Notes: generated by a model not told the origin, from the letters alone. DNA of 64,000 nucleotides from Acidovorax soli (GCF_014207955.1 NZ_JACHLK010000021.1:29555-93554); one strand, 5' to 3'. Shown: positions 8,535 to 17,637, counted from the stretch's first letter. Numbers and translations: made by a program.

Positions 8535-9395
8535 ATGACCATTGCCGTGTCCTTGCCCGCTCCACACTCTGCGCCCGCAACATCCGTGCGCCGCTGCGCC
8601 CCGTTGGCCTGGTTGGCCCTGGCCGCATCGCTGTCGGCCTGCGGTGGGGGTGGTGGTGATGAACCGCCCGCCCCTGGCCCCGGCCCTACCCACATCGAGC
8701 GCTTCACCCTCGGCGGCACGGTGAGCGGCCTGGCACCCGCGTCCGGCATCAGCGGCAGCAGCCGGCTGGTGCTGCAGAACAACGAGGGCGACGACCTGCT
8801 GCCCACGGCCAACGGCCGCTTCGTGTTTGCCACGCCGCTCGCGGCCGGCAGCGCCTATGCGGTGCGCGTGAAGTCGCAGCCCGACGGCCAGACCTGCACC
8901 GTGGCCCAGGGCAGCGGGGCCATGCCCGGCGCGGCCGTGGACGGGGTGCAGGTGGGCTGCGCCACCGCGGTATGGGGCCTGCCTGAAGGCGTCTGGGTGC
9001 GCGAGACCTGCAGCAAGGTCTCCCCGGACCAAGGCGCGCGCAACCTTTTTCGCCTGACACGCCAGGACGAGACCCGCCTCACCGTCAACCATGGAACCAT
9101 GGCCTATGCCAATGCCCAGTGCAGCGGCGCAGGCACCGTGCAGTCCGAAAAGGAATACGCCCGTTTCGTGGTGGACCGCAAGGAGACCCGGGGTGGCATC
9201 ACCGCCTTCTGGGGCAACTGGACCTTCACCGCGACCCCCGCCAACCCCACGCGCGCCGTATTTGCGCGCTCGGGCCCTTACCTGTGCTGGGGGGCCGACC
9301 ACTTCTGGGCCCAGTTCCCCACCATGGACTCTGTAGAGCGCATCGTGGTGGGCAACCCGGCGCAAAGCGGGCAGTGCTTCTTGCTGCCGAATTGA
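8535..9395 (+). CDS. Secreted lipoprotein of unknown function
   Basis: The 286-residue protein has a type II signal sequence with lipobox LSAC (cysteine near residue 37), followed by a Gly/Pro-rich linker (GGGGGDEPPAPGPGP), so it should be lipid-anchored. The mature part begins with a segment common in Burkholderiales lipoproteins (FTLGGTVSGL...LVLQNNEGDDL), a small Ig-like or carboxypeptidase-regulatory-like beta domain of about 90 residues that ends VDGVQVGC. The rest holds four further cysteines and a Trp-rich end. I do not recognise that C-terminal domain. It converges on the GGDEF-EAL gene, abutting it with no gap. Confidence 0.75.
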   Translation: MTIAVSLPAPHSAPATSVRRCAPLAWLALAASLSACGGGGGDEPPAPGPGPTHIERFTLGGTVSGLAPASGISGSSRLVLQNNEGDDLLPTANGRFVFATPLAAGSAYAVRVKSQPDGQTCTVAQGSGAMPGAAVDGVQVGCATAVWGLPEGVWVRETCSKVSPDQGARNLFRLTRQDETRLTVNHGTMAYANAQCSGAGTVQSEKEYARFVVDRKETRGGITAFWGNWTFTATPANPTRAVFARSGPYLCWGADHFWAQFPTMDSVERIVVGNPAQSGQCFLLPN

Positions 9396-12011
9396 CTACG
9401 GCTTGAGCGCGGCGGGCGCGCTGCCGGCCCATGACCGCGCCAGCTCGGCGGGGGTCTGCGGCTTGCCATAGAGGTAGCCCTGCAGCTCGTTCACGCCCAG
9501 GCCCTGCAGCAGGTCGGCCTGCTCGGGCGTCTCGACACCCTCGGCCACCACGCGCTTGTCCAGCGCCTTGGCCAGGGCCACGATGGCCGTGGCAATGGCC
9601 AGGGCGGGGCGCTCCACGCCAAAGGCGAACACAAAGCTCTTGTCGATCTTGAGCGTATCGAACGGCAGGCGGTTCAGGTAGCGCATGGCCGAGTAGCCCA
9701 CGCCAAAATCGTCCAGTGCGATCGCCACGCCCCGCGCGCGCAAGGCCGCCAGGCGCGTGACGGCGGCGTCCACGTCCTGGATGAGGGCGCCCTCGGTGAC
9801 CTCCAGCTCCAGCTCGCCGGGGCGGATGCCGAACTCCTGCACCAGTGCATGCAGCGCCGCTGGAAAGCCCGGGTCGGCCAGTTGCACGGGCGAGAGGTTC
9901 ACCGACAGGTGGCGCACGGGCACTGCGGGGTCGGCACGCCACAGTGCAAACTGCTGCAGCGCCTGGCGCAGCACCCACAGGCCCAGCTCGAGGATGAAGC
10001 CCGACTCTTCGGCCAGCGCGATGAAGGTGTCGGGCGGCACCAGCCCGTGGTCGGGGTGGCGCCAGCGCAGCAGCGCCTCGACCGAGGCAACCTGGCGGCT
10101 GTGCGAACCAACGCGCGGCTGGTACACCACGAACATCTGCTGCGCGGCCAGTGCCTGGCGCAGGTCGTGGCGCAGCACCAGGCGCTCGGCCTGCCGGGCC
10201 GCCAGCGCGGGCTCGAACTCCACCAGCGCATTGCGGCCCGCACCCTTGGCGGTGTACATGGCCAGGTCGGCGTGCCGTAGCAACTCGTCCCGCGACACCC
10301 CATGCACGGGGAACAGCGCCATGCCCAGGCTGGCGCCCAGCGGCAGCACGCGCGGGGGCACGCTGTAGGGCACGCGCACGGCCTGCGCCACGGCCTCGAT
10401 CTCGGCCCTGAAAGCCCCTTGCGCATCGGCCGGCAGCACAAAGACAAACTCATCCCCGCCCGGGCGGGCCATGGCCAGCGCGCGCGCGCCCATGCCTGCA
10501 CGCAGGCGGCTGGCCACCTCGCGCAGCACGCAGTCGCCCACGTAGTGGCCATAGGCGTCGTTGATTTCCTTGAAGCCATCGAGGTCCATGCAGACCACGG
10601 CGAAGGGCTGGCCTGCGGCCCGCGGGCTGCCCCCATCCGGGGGGGGTTGCACCAGCTGGTCGATGGCCTCCACCAGCCCGAAGCGGTTGAGCAGGCCCGT
10701 CAGGCTGTCTTGCGTGGCGCGTTCGCGCAGTTGCTGCTCGTGCTGCTCGGCATGCAGGGCCACGGCCAGCCGCTGGCGAAACGCGCCCAGCTCGCGCTCG
10801 GCCCGGCCCTGCGGTGCCGGCAACTGGGCCAGGCGCAGCCACACGCGCTGGGTGCCGGTCTCGGCCACAGGCAGGTCGTGCCCAGGGCCGGCTTCGCCGG
10901 TGGGGTCCGCAGAAGTTTCGCGCTGCTGCAGCGTGCCGTTGGCCGCCAGCGACAGCAGATGGGGCCCGGGTGCGCCCGCAGGCCACTGCAGCACGCCCAC
11001 CGGGTCTTGCGCCGGCGGGCGGTGCAGGTGCGCCAGCATCAGCTGCACCACCTCGGCAAACGGCCGCTGGCCGATGATGGCCTGGTCCATCTGCGCGAGC
11101 ACGCGAAACAGCGCCAGGTCGCGCCCCACCTCTTCGGTCATGGCATTGAAGGAGTCGGCCAGGTCGGTGAACTCGCTGCGCTGGCCGCCGATCTGCACTT
11201 GGCACGTGAAATCGCCGCGCAGCACGGCGCGCGTGCCCGAGGTGAGCGCATCCAGCGGCCGGGTCAGCCGGCGCAGCACCACCGAGCTGCTCACCAGCGC
11301 CAGCAAGAATGCGATGCCCGCCACATTGCCCACCAGGGCCGCCACGCCGATGGGCAGGTAGCGGCGCACGTCCGGCTGCAGCGTGGTGGTGAGGGTCCAG
11401 GCCGGGGCATCGAAGTACGGCGTGAAGAAAATCTCGCGCTGCGTGCGCACGGCCTGGGCGTCCTGCACTTCCACCCCCAGGCAGAAGGGCGCGGGCAGCT
11501 GCGGCCCCGAAAAGCAGAGCCGGTGCGTGCCCGACTGGGCGTTCTCCCACAGGTAGTCGGCGGTGAAGCGGCCGCGCACCGCAGCGCCTTGCACCGGCAC
11601 GATCAGCTCCACCACGGGCGCCGCCCCGGGCTGCGCAGCACCGGTCACGCGCAGGGCGCTGCGCCCGCCGGGCGCCAGCGCGGCCTCTGCCGGGGCCAGC
11701 CGGTCCACGCGGGCAAAGACGGCCTCGAGCCCCGGGTCCAAGGCCATCGGCCCGGGGCCATCGCCCTGTGGCAGGCCATGCACATGCAGCAGGCTTTCGG
11801 CGGCGCGCAGCCGGTCGATGAGGTTGATGCCCACCGCCTTGGCCAGCTCGCCGCTGAGCTGCGCGGCCGATTGCTGCACCACGTACTGCGTGAGCTGGTA
11901 GGCCAGCAGGGACATGGCACCCACCGGCACCGCCACCAGCACAAAGAACGTGGCCAGCAACTGGCGCCCCACGCGGCTGTGCAGGATGGCCTGGGCCGCA
12001 CTCAGGCGCAT
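9396..12011 (-). CDS. Membrane-bound HAMP-GGDEF-EAL cyclic-di-GMP protein
   Basis: The 871-residue protein has an N-terminal membrane segment (LATFFVLVAVPVGAMSLLAY, near residues 18-38), a periplasmic sensor region to about residue 215, a second membrane span, and HAMP (RRLTRPLDALTSGTRAVLRG). The GGDEF domain holds an intact RPGGDEFVFVL, and the EAL domain holds VEALLRW, NLSP, EVTE, DDFGVGYS, LKIDKSFV and VAEGVET. Both catalytic signatures look complete, so either cyclase or phosphodiesterase activity is possible. No RxxD inhibitory site was noted. A pseudopilin gene lies three bases upstream in the same orientation, suggesting one transcript and a link to pilus- or secretion-related behaviour. 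Confidence 0.93.
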   Translation of the reverse strand: MRLSAAQAILHSRVGRQLLATFFVLVAVPVGAMSLLAYQLTQYVVQQSAAQLSGELAKAVGINLIDRLRAAESLLHVHGLPQGDGPGPMALDPGLEAVFARVDRLAPAEAALAPGGRSALRVTGAAQPGAAPVVELIVPVQGAAVRGRFTADYLWENAQSGTHRLCFSGPQLPAPFCLGVEVQDAQAVRTQREIFFTPYFDAPAWTLTTTLQPDVRRYLPIGVAALVGNVAGIAFLLALVSSSVVLRRLTRPLDALTSGTRAVLRGDFTCQVQIGGQRSEFTDLADSFNAMTEEVGRDLALFRVLAQMDQAIIGQRPFAEVVQLMLAHLHRPPAQDPVGVLQWPAGAPGPHLLSLAANGTLQQRETSADPTGEAGPGHDLPVAETGTQRVWLRLAQLPAPQGRAERELGAFRQRLAVALHAEQHEQQLRERATQDSLTGLLNRFGLVEAIDQLVQPPPDGGSPRAAGQPFAVVCMDLDGFKEINDAYGHYVGDCVLREVASRLRAGMGARALAMARPGGDEFVFVLPADAQGAFRAEIEAVAQAVRVPYSVPPRVLPLGASLGMALFPVHGVSRDELLRHADLAMYTAKGAGRNALVEFEPALAARQAERLVLRHDLRQALAAQQMFVVYQPRVGSHSRQVASVEALLRWRHPDHGLVPPDTFIALAEESGFILELGLWVLRQALQQFALWRADPAVPVRHLSVNLSPVQLADPGFPAALHALVQEFGIRPGELELEVTEGALIQDVDAAVTRLAALRARGVAIALDDFGVGYSAMRYLNRLPFDTLKIDKSFVFAFGVERPALAIATAIVALAKALDKRVVAEGVETPEQADLLQGLGVNELQGYLYGKPQTPAELARSWAGSAPAALKP

Positions 12012-12014
12012 GCG

Positions 12015-12491
12015 TCAGTAGTCCTCGGCCACACCGATGAATCCCCCGTTGTTGGCGCGGATGATGTCGTCGCGGCTGGCCTTGGCGGTCAGCGGCGTCT
12101 GGCTCTTGCCATCGGGGCCCATGCTGTACAGGTCGTAGTCGCTGTTGAGCGGGTGCAGGGACTTGTCCTTGCGCTTGTCCCCCACTTTGGCACCCTCCAT
12201 CGACAGGTAGCGGTAGGGGTTTCCCCAGGGGTCAAGCCGGTTCTCGGGCACATCGGCCAGGCTCGCCGGAAACGCGTTCTTGAAGTGCAGGTACCGGTCC
12301 AGCTTGACGCTGATCTCCAGGATGTCCTTCTTGGCCGCGGCGATCCTGGCGCGCTCCATGTAGGCCTGGTAGCTGGGCACGGCCACGGCGGTCAGCAGGC
12401 CGATCAGCGTGACGGAGATCAGCAGCTCCAGCAATGTCACGCCCAGGGCGCGCAGCGCCCGTTGGTGGGGACCGCCGATCCGGAGGGTCAT
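12015..12491 (-). CDS. Type II secretion/type IV pilus-like pseudopilin (GspG-like)
   Basis: The 158-residue protein carries a prepilin motif, LGVTLLELLISVTLIGLLTA, in which cleavage is expected after the Gly just before VTLLE, followed by a hydrophobic helix and PSYQAYMERARIAAAKKDI, which matches GspG/PilE-like major pseudopilins. The C-terminal part has the GspG-like landmarks LDPWGNPYRY and YDLYSMGPDGKSQT. I chose the ATG at 12491, which gives a leader of about 16 residues with Arg/His. It is separated from other secretion genes and precedes the GGDEF-EAL gene by three bases, so it may be an accessory or orphan pseudopilin. Confidence 0.85.
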   Translation of the reverse strand: MTLRIGGPHQRALRALGVTLLELLISVTLIGLLTAVAVPSYQAYMERARIAAAKKDILEISVKLDRYLHFKNAFPASLADVPENRLDPWGNPYRYLSMEGAKVGDKRKDKSLHPLNSDYDLYSMGPDGKSQTPLTAKASRDDIIRANNGGFIGVAEDY

Positions 12492-12698
12492 GGCCTGGCA
12501 CCTTCGCACACGGTAGTTGCCCTGCGCACCACGAACAGGGCCGTGGCCCATGCCGCGCGCGGCACAACCCATGTCTCCCTGACATTTTGTTTCATACCGC
12601 ATGATATGCCACGAGGCGCACCCAAGAGCGTAGGACACCATCGACGATGCGCCCTGCGCTACCATGCGCTCCCACAGCAGTGGTGCGCTCCTTCGCAG

Positions 12699-12715
12699 CT
12701 TTGGCCGGCGTTAAG
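12699..12715 (+). promoter_or_regulatory. Shared 17-base motif, copy A
   Basis: CTTTGGCCGGCGTTAAG lies 22 bases before the start of the alpha/beta hydrolase gene and is followed by GCACAATGGC. The same 17-mer, with one C/T difference, occurs upstream of the response regulator and the S9 peptidase in this window. It is proposed as a regulator-binding site; the assignment to a protein is inference. Confidence 0.5.
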
Positions 12716-12737
12716 AGAGCCTCTGCACAATGGCGGG

Positions 12738-14132
12738 ATGCACTCCCCCCACTCCGCCCGCATCGCCGGCCTGCTGCTCCTGCTGTGCGGGGCAGCCACT
12801 GCGCAACCGCAAGCCGCGCCCGCCGCAACGCCCCCGGCACCGGCCAGTGCTGCGGCAGCCACGGCATGGCCGGCCTACATGCCCCACCTCTCCCCCGCCC
12901 CGACGGAAAGCGCGGTGGCAGCCACACTGCCGCCCGATGTGGCCATCACCCCGCCCGATGCCGCCCTGCCCGCGGCCAAGGCCCGCTTCAGCGGCGTGTG
13001 GCAGGGCGCGGCCTGCGCGGCGCGGGCCTGCGACATCCGCATCGCAGTCGAGTCGGTCACTGCCAGCGGCGCCACGGTGGTCTATGCCGGGGCCAACGAA
13101 CAGCAACCCCAGATCACGGACCGCACGCAGGCCACCTTTGCCGGCAGCGAGATGCACGCACGGCTGCACACCGGCGCCCGGCTGGTGATGCGCCTGCGCG
13201 AAGGCGGCGATGAGCTGGAGATCGCCGCCTGGCGACCCGAGACGCGTCTGCTGCTGGCCAGCGTGCTCAGCAAGCAGGCCCTGGCACCACGCTACGCCCG
13301 CTCCATCGAGCGCCTGCCCACGCCCTGGGTTGGCGACGATGGGCGCGCCCAGACGCTGGAGGCCGTCGTCTACCGGCCGCTGGGCGCCAAGGGCCCGTTC
13401 CCCACCGTGGTCTTCAACCACGGCTCCACGGGCGCGGGCAACCGACCCGAGTGGTTCGGGTTGACGTGGACGAGCCCCGACATCGCCGAGTACTTCACGG
13501 CCAAGGGCTGGCAGGTGGTCTTCCCCCAGCGGCGCGGGCGCGGCAAGTCCGACGGGCTGTACGACGAAGGCTTTGGCGCCACCCGCTCGGCCGGCTACTC
13601 CTGCGAGCCCGCCCGCTCACTGCCGGGCCTGGACCGTGCCATCGCCGACCTCGATGTGGTGATGGCCCACCTGCAGCAGCGCCCCGACGTGGACAAGGCG
13701 CGCCTGTTGATCGGCGGGGTCTCGCGCGGCGGCATTCTGTCGGTGGCCTATGCGGGCACGCGCCCCGCCATGTTCCTGGGCGTGGTCAACTTCGTGGGCG
13801 GCTGGCTTGGCGATGCCTGCCGGGAGGCCGCCGTGGCCGTCAACCGCAACGGCTTCACGCGCGGCGCGGCCTTTGCCCGGCCCACGCTGTGGCTGTATGG
13901 CGAGCACGATGCCTACTACCTGCTGGAGCACAGCCGCGCCAGCTTCGACGCCTTCCGCGCAGCGGGCGGCCAGGGCCGCTTTGTGGGCTACGCGCTGCCG
14001 CCCGGGCAGGACGGGCATGGCATCCACAACCACCCGGCGCTTTGGCAGGCCGACCTGGATGGCTACATGGCACAGGTGCTGCAGCCGAAGGGGCGCAGCG
14101 GGCTTGCGGTGGGCAGTGCGCCTGTGCGCTGA
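12738..14132 (+). CDS. Secreted alpha/beta hydrolase (dienelactone hydrolase/S9-like fold)
   Basis: The 464-residue protein has a short signal peptide (GLLLLLCGAATAQP), a Pro/Ala-rich linker and a beta-rich N-terminal region with a Cys pair (GAACAARACDIRI). The hydrolase domain starts near residue 210 with VVYRPLGAKGPFPTVVFNHG. The nucleophile elbow is GGVSRGG (Ser near residue 328), a plausible acid lies in WLYGEHDAYY, and a C-terminal GQDGHGIH supplies the His. These fit an esterase or peptidase of the alpha/beta-hydrolase superfamily acting in the periplasm. The sequence around its start resembles that of the S9 peptidase gene at 21983, which suggests common regulation. Confidence 0.8.
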   Translation: MHSPHSARIAGLLLLLCGAATAQPQAAPAATPPAPASAAAATAWPAYMPHLSPAPTESAVAATLPPDVAITPPDAALPAAKARFSGVWQGAACAARACDIRIAVESVTASGATVVYAGANEQQPQITDRTQATFAGSEMHARLHTGARLVMRLREGGDELEIAAWRPETRLLLASVLSKQALAPRYARSIERLPTPWVGDDGRAQTLEAVVYRPLGAKGPFPTVVFNHGSTGAGNRPEWFGLTWTSPDIAEYFTAKGWQVVFPQRRGRGKSDGLYDEGFGATRSAGYSCEPARSLPGLDRAIADLDVVMAHLQQRPDVDKARLLIGGVSRGGILSVAYAGTRPAMFLGVVNFVGGWLGDACREAAVAVNRNGFTRGAAFARPTLWLYGEHDAYYLLEHSRASFDAFRAAGGQGRFVGYALPPGQDGHGIHNHPALWQADLDGYMAQVLQPKGRSGLAVGSAPVR

Positions 14133-14160
14133 AGGGTTGCACGCGCCCTGTGTGACCCCG

Positions 14161-14640
14161 TCACCCCGCCGACCGCACGGGCACCGCCGTACCCTCTTCC
14201 AGCCGCCGCTTCAGCGCCTGCACACCTGCGCCAGCGCGGGCGGCCATCACGCGCCGCGCCATCGGCAGCAGCAGGTAGCGCACGGCCGGGTTGGTGTTGC
14301 GGCTGAACATGCGCCAGGTCAGTTCGCACGAGCCCGGGGCCGCCTCCGCCAGGGCGATCTCCATGCGCGGCAGCAGCGGCGGCAACCGCCCCTCGGTGGC
14401 AAAGAAATGGGGCGAGCGCGACTCCTTCACCTGCAGGCGGATCTGCCGGTGCCCGCGCCATGGCAGGCGCACGGTCTCCAGGTACTGCTTGCCGGGCTGC
14501 CCCGGGGCCAGCGCGTCGGCCGCCGCCATGGCCACGACGCCAGGAAACCACTCCGCAAACCGCTCCATGTCGGACACGTAGGCAAACACTTGCGGCACCG
14601 GCCGCTCGATGTGCACCATTGTTTCAACCAGCATATGCAT
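14161..14640 (-). CDS. SRPBCC (polyketide cyclase/START-like) protein
   Basis: The 159-residue protein begins VETMVHIERPVPQVFAYVSD and continues MERFAEWFPGVV, the hallmark start of SRPBCC proteins, which bind hydrophobic ligands in a helix-grip fold. I chose the ATG at 14640 because a strong GAGAGGGGAG ribosome-binding site precedes it. An in-frame ATG at 14667 falls inside the proposed -10 element and is unlikely to be used. The gene diverges from a merR-family gene, and the palindrome between them lies in a long-spaced promoter reading into this gene, so it is probably a MerR target. The ligand is unknown. Confidence 0.82.
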   Translation of the reverse strand: MHMLVETMVHIERPVPQVFAYVSDMERFAEWFPGVVAMAAADALAPGQPGKQYLETVRLPWRGHRQIRLQVKESRSPHFFATEGRLPPLLPRMEIALAEAAPGSCELTWRMFSRNTNPAVRYLLLPMARRVMAARAGAGVQALKRRLEEGTAVPVRSAG

Positions 14641-14665
14641 GGGCGCTCCCCTCTCAAAAAAGGCC

Positions 14666-14697
14666 ATGCTATTGTGTAGAGTGCACTCTACAGTCAA
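14666..14697 (-). promoter_or_regulatory. MerR-type promoter and palindromic operator
   Basis: On the minus strand TTGACT (14697-14692) and TAGCAT (14671-14666) are separated by 20 bases, longer than the usual 17, as in MerR-activated promoters. The spacer is occupied by a perfect 18-base palindrome, TGTAGAGTGCACTCTACA (14675-14692). This is the classic layout in which a MerR dimer untwists the spacer to activate transcription. Confidence 0.8.
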
Positions 14698-14710
14698 GGG
14701 ATTTTTCCTC

Positions 14711-15136
14711 ATGCGCATTGCCGAACTGGAAAGCCGCACCGGCCTGGGCCGCCATGCGCTGCGCTTCTACGAGCGCGAGGGCCTGCTGACCGGCGTGCGC
14801 CGCGGCGCCAACAACTACCGTGACTACCCCGAGTCGGCCGTGCGCGATGCCACCCTGCTCCAGCAGTTGCAGTCGCTGGGCTTCTCGCTCAAGGAGATCG
14901 GTGAGGTGCTTGCGGCCATGCGCGCCAAAAGCATCGACTGCGCCCAGGGTGCCTTGCTGATGGCGCAAAAGCGCGCCGCCGTGGATGCGCAGATTGCCCA
15001 GCTGCGCCAGGTGAGCAAGGTGCTGGCACGCGAACAGCAGCGGCTGCAGGAGCGTGCCGCGCAGCACCTGCAGAGCAAGACGCCAACCCCGGCTTCGGCA
15101 TCAGGCCCAGGCCCCGGTTCCAACCGCCCCCGGTAG
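14711..15136 (+). CDS. MerR-family transcriptional regulator
   Basis: The 141-residue protein has the MerR winged-helix start MRIAELESRTGLGRHALRFYEREGL followed by R.NNYRDYPESAV, then a dimerisation coiled coil (AQIAQLRQVSKVLAREQQRLQERA). There is no cysteine cluster in the short C-terminus, so a metal sensor is unlikely; an organic ligand or stress signal is more probable. The likely target is the divergent SRPBCC gene across an 18-base operator. The last 40 codons lie in a 152-base sequence that is repeated at 17701-17852 beyond the NHL lipoprotein gene, so the original 3' context of this gene was next to the histidine kinase. Confidence 0.88.
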   Translation: MRIAELESRTGLGRHALRFYEREGLLTGVRRGANNYRDYPESAVRDATLLQQLQSLGFSLKEIGEVLAAMRAKSIDCAQGALLMAQKRAAVDAQIAQLRQVSKVLAREQQRLQERAAQHLQSKTPTPASASGPGPGSNRPR

Positions 15137-15174
15137 CGGCACCCGCACGAAGAAGCCCACCCCCTTGCCGCCCA
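15023..15174. repeat. 152-bp direct repeat, left copy (merR end plus kinase end)
   Basis: This segment aligns without gaps, at a fixed offset of 2678 bases, to 17701-17852, with about 14 mismatches by eye; the last 45 or so bases are identical. It contains the merR C-terminus and, antisense, a remnant of the histidine kinase C-terminus (GGKGVGFFVRVPLPG). The two copies flank the NHL lipoprotein gene. Confidence 0.85.
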
Positions 15175-15242
15175 CCCAAATGGGTGTGAGCGCATATGTG
15201 TGACACCCGACACAGACGGATCGCCGCGGCTCCACAAAGATC

Positions 15243-15284
15243 AGGGCCTGTTCACACCAATTTCGGGGTCGCGAAGGCCCTTGC
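15243..15284. repeat. Diverged end of the 268-bp inverted-repeat element family
   Basis: The first 30 aligned bases, starting GGGCCTGT at 15244, match the left end of the element at 28415 at 25 positions, and both continue into TCGCGAAGGCCCTTGCC. No matching right end was found near 17.6 kb, so this is a solitary or decayed end in the leader of the NHL lipoprotein gene. Confidence 0.6.
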
Positions 15285-15375
15285 CCCACCCTTGCGTGCG
15301 GACCTCACCGCACTGCTGCGAGCGCGACACGGGTGGGCTGTCTTTTTTATCTTTTGAACCGAGAGGGTTTCGACC

Positions 15376-17637
15376 ATGCCAGTGACGACCACCACCCCGC
15401 CCCCATTGCCCAGCCCTTCTCGCGCCCTTGTCAGCAGCAACAGCACCACCGCAGCGCCACTTAAAAAGCGACTGCAACGCATCGGCCACTTGGCCGTATT
15501 GATGGTTCCCATGCTCTCCGCATGCGGAGGCGGTTCCGACAGTTCGGTCGAATCGCCTGCCCCACCACCCGCGCATTCGGCCAGCTTGTCCCTTCTTGCT
15601 GGCTACACGCTCAGCGAAGGCAATCAGGACGGCCCGACAAGAACGACCGCGAGCTTCAGCACGAACGTGGCGGGAATGGCCTTGACCAGTTCGGGGGAAG
15701 TGGTCATCGCAGACACCAACAACAACCTGGTACGCAAGCTCAGCGCCAATGGCGAGCAGGTCAGTACCTTGGCCGGAGGCTGGGTGCCTTTGGGCGCCAC
15801 GCCTGGCACCCCAGCCAGCTATGCGGACGGCAACGGCCAGAACGCGCGGTTCTACCGCCCCGCTGCGGTTGCCGTGGACGCAGCAGGAAACACCTATGTG
15901 GCCGATACCGCGAACCACCTGGTGCGCAAGATCAGCGCAGCAGGACTCGTGACCACCCTGGCGGGCCGGGCAGGGGCATGTGGCAACCAGGATGGTGTGG
16001 GCAACGGCGCCATCCTGTGCAACCCCAGCAGCATCGCCGTCGACAAGACAGGTACGGTCTATGTGTCAGAAGCTTTGCTCCCGAATCAAACCCAAACAGG
16101 TCGAATCCGCAAGATCACTGCGGATGGTGCAGTGAGCACGATCGCCAGCCAAACCAGAGGACGCAACCCACTCCTCGCCACGGATTCTGCAGGGACTCTC
16201 TACGCAGCAGACGCCGGAGTGATCCTCAAGTACTCGGCAAACGGCCTGGCCACTGTGGTGTCGGGCGCCGAAGGGCAGATCGGCAAGAACATCGTGGCCA
16301 TCGCATTCGACCCCGCTGATCGCCTGATGGTGCTGGTCAAGGATGCGACCACCGAACTCATGCTCGGCCCCCCGTCCATACGGTATGTACGGCTTGACAT
16401 TCGCCATGTCGGCAGCGATGGACGTGTCACGACCCTGGTCAGCGCCCCGTCCGACTGCCACAACTACAGCGGACGCAGCAACGATGACCTGTGCCAGGCC
16501 ATTACCATGGTGGCCAAAGCCGATGGCCAATTCCTGGTGGCCGAAGGCGTCGGCGGCAACAATACCTCGTATAAATTCGTGCAGTTGCGCAGCTACACAC
16601 AGCAGGGCACGTACACGGTGGTCGCAGGCCCGGTTTCTCCCGCGGGTGCCAAAGATGGGCAAGGCGATGCCGCGCGCTTTGACCAGCCCTCGGCGCTGGC
16701 CTTCGATTCCTCGGGGATGCTGTATGTGCGCGAGAAGGGCAACAACACCATCCGCACGGTGCAAGCAGACGGTCTGGCAGGCACCCTGGGCCAGGGCGGA
16801 GGGCGGTGCACTTCGATCACAGGCCTGGGCAAGGAGCTGCTTTCCAGTGCAATGGCCACCGTCCCCGGATCGGCCTTGGCCGCTGACGGAGCAGGCAACC
16901 TTTACACCTATATCGATTCCCGCATCCTGAAGGTGCGCAACTGCGAGGCCGTGCTTCTGGCGGATGTGAATCCATTGCTGAAAGTGGATCCATCGATGGG
17001 CACGGGCGTACCGGCCGTCAACCCCGTGACCGGCATTGCTGCAGACACCGCAGGCAACGTCTATGCGTCCTCCTACCAAGGGGTCATCTTCAAGATAGAT
17101 ACCCAAGGGAAAGCCACCTTGTTCGCAGGCAGCGAAGCCCAGTGGGGGCACAGGGATGGCCAAGGCCAGGCCGCAAGATTTTCGTGGCTGGGCAACATGA
17201 CCACCGATGCAGCCGGTAACCTCTATGTGGTCGATAGCCTGAAAAACTTCGAGGGCCTGGGTCCAACCATCCGCAAGATCACTCCGTCCGGGCTCGTCAG
17301 CACCTTGGCAGGTAGGCCCGACGCCGCCCCCGGCCATGCCGATGGCCTGGGTTCAGCGGCACGGTTCTCGGTGGATTCGCAAGGGGGGCCAGAGACCGCC
17401 AGCCTCGCGGCCGACAACCAAGGCAACGTGTATGTCTCCGACCCTGCCAACAATGTGATCCGCAAGATCACCCCTGGCGGCCAGGTCAGCACCCCCGTGG
17501 GACAGGTGGGGCGCCGGGGATTTGCAGCAGTGGATCTGCCAGGCAGCATCGGCCGCCCCGCCGGCATCGCAATCCGTGATTCCAGGCTCTACATCTCCGT
17601 TCCCCATGCGGTGATCCAGGTCAGGCTTCCGGATTGA
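15376..17637 (+). CDS. NHL-repeat lipoprotein
   Basis: The 753-residue protein has a long N-terminal extension, then a type II signal with lipobox LSAC (near residue 55), so it should be lipid-anchored outside the cytoplasm. The mature part consists of NHL-like beta-propeller repeats: recurring GNxYVADTANHLVRKIS, GNLYVVD, GNVYVSDPANNVIRKIT and (S/T)TLAG units over its whole length, enough for one or two propellers. NHL propellers commonly bind proteins, RNA or glycans; the partner is unknown. A GAGAGGG ribosome-binding site precedes the ATG. The gene sits between two copies of a merR-kinase junction and looks like a later insertion. Confidence 0.85.
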   Translation: MPVTTTTPPPLPSPSRALVSSNSTTAAPLKKRLQRIGHLAVLMVPMLSACGGGSDSSVESPAPPPAHSASLSLLAGYTLSEGNQDGPTRTTASFSTNVAGMALTSSGEVVIADTNNNLVRKLSANGEQVSTLAGGWVPLGATPGTPASYADGNGQNARFYRPAAVAVDAAGNTYVADTANHLVRKISAAGLVTTLAGRAGACGNQDGVGNGAILCNPSSIAVDKTGTVYVSEALLPNQTQTGRIRKITADGAVSTIASQTRGRNPLLATDSAGTLYAADAGVILKYSANGLATVVSGAEGQIGKNIVAIAFDPADRLMVLVKDATTELMLGPPSIRYVRLDIRHVGSDGRVTTLVSAPSDCHNYSGRSNDDLCQAITMVAKADGQFLVAEGVGGNNTSYKFVQLRSYTQQGTYTVVAGPVSPAGAKDGQGDAARFDQPSALAFDSSGMLYVREKGNNTIRTVQADGLAGTLGQGGGRCTSITGLGKELLSSAMATVPGSALAADGAGNLYTYIDSRILKVRNCEAVLLADVNPLLKVDPSMGTGVPAVNPVTGIAADTAGNVYASSYQGVIFKIDTQGKATLFAGSEAQWGHRDGQGQAARFSWLGNMTTDAAGNLYVVDSLKNFEGLGPTIRKITPSGLVSTLAGRPDAAPGHADGLGSAARFSVDSQGGPETASLAADNQGNVYVSDPANNVIRKITPGGQVSTPVGQVGRRGFAAVDLPGSIGRPAGIAIRDSRLYISVPHAVIQVRLPD

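Noticed and set aside
10302..12737. A long plus-strand frame running into the alpha/beta hydrolase
   Set aside because: The part before 12738 is antisense to the GGDEF-EAL gene and pseudopilin and has no recognisable domain; the hydrolase signal peptide begins at 12738.
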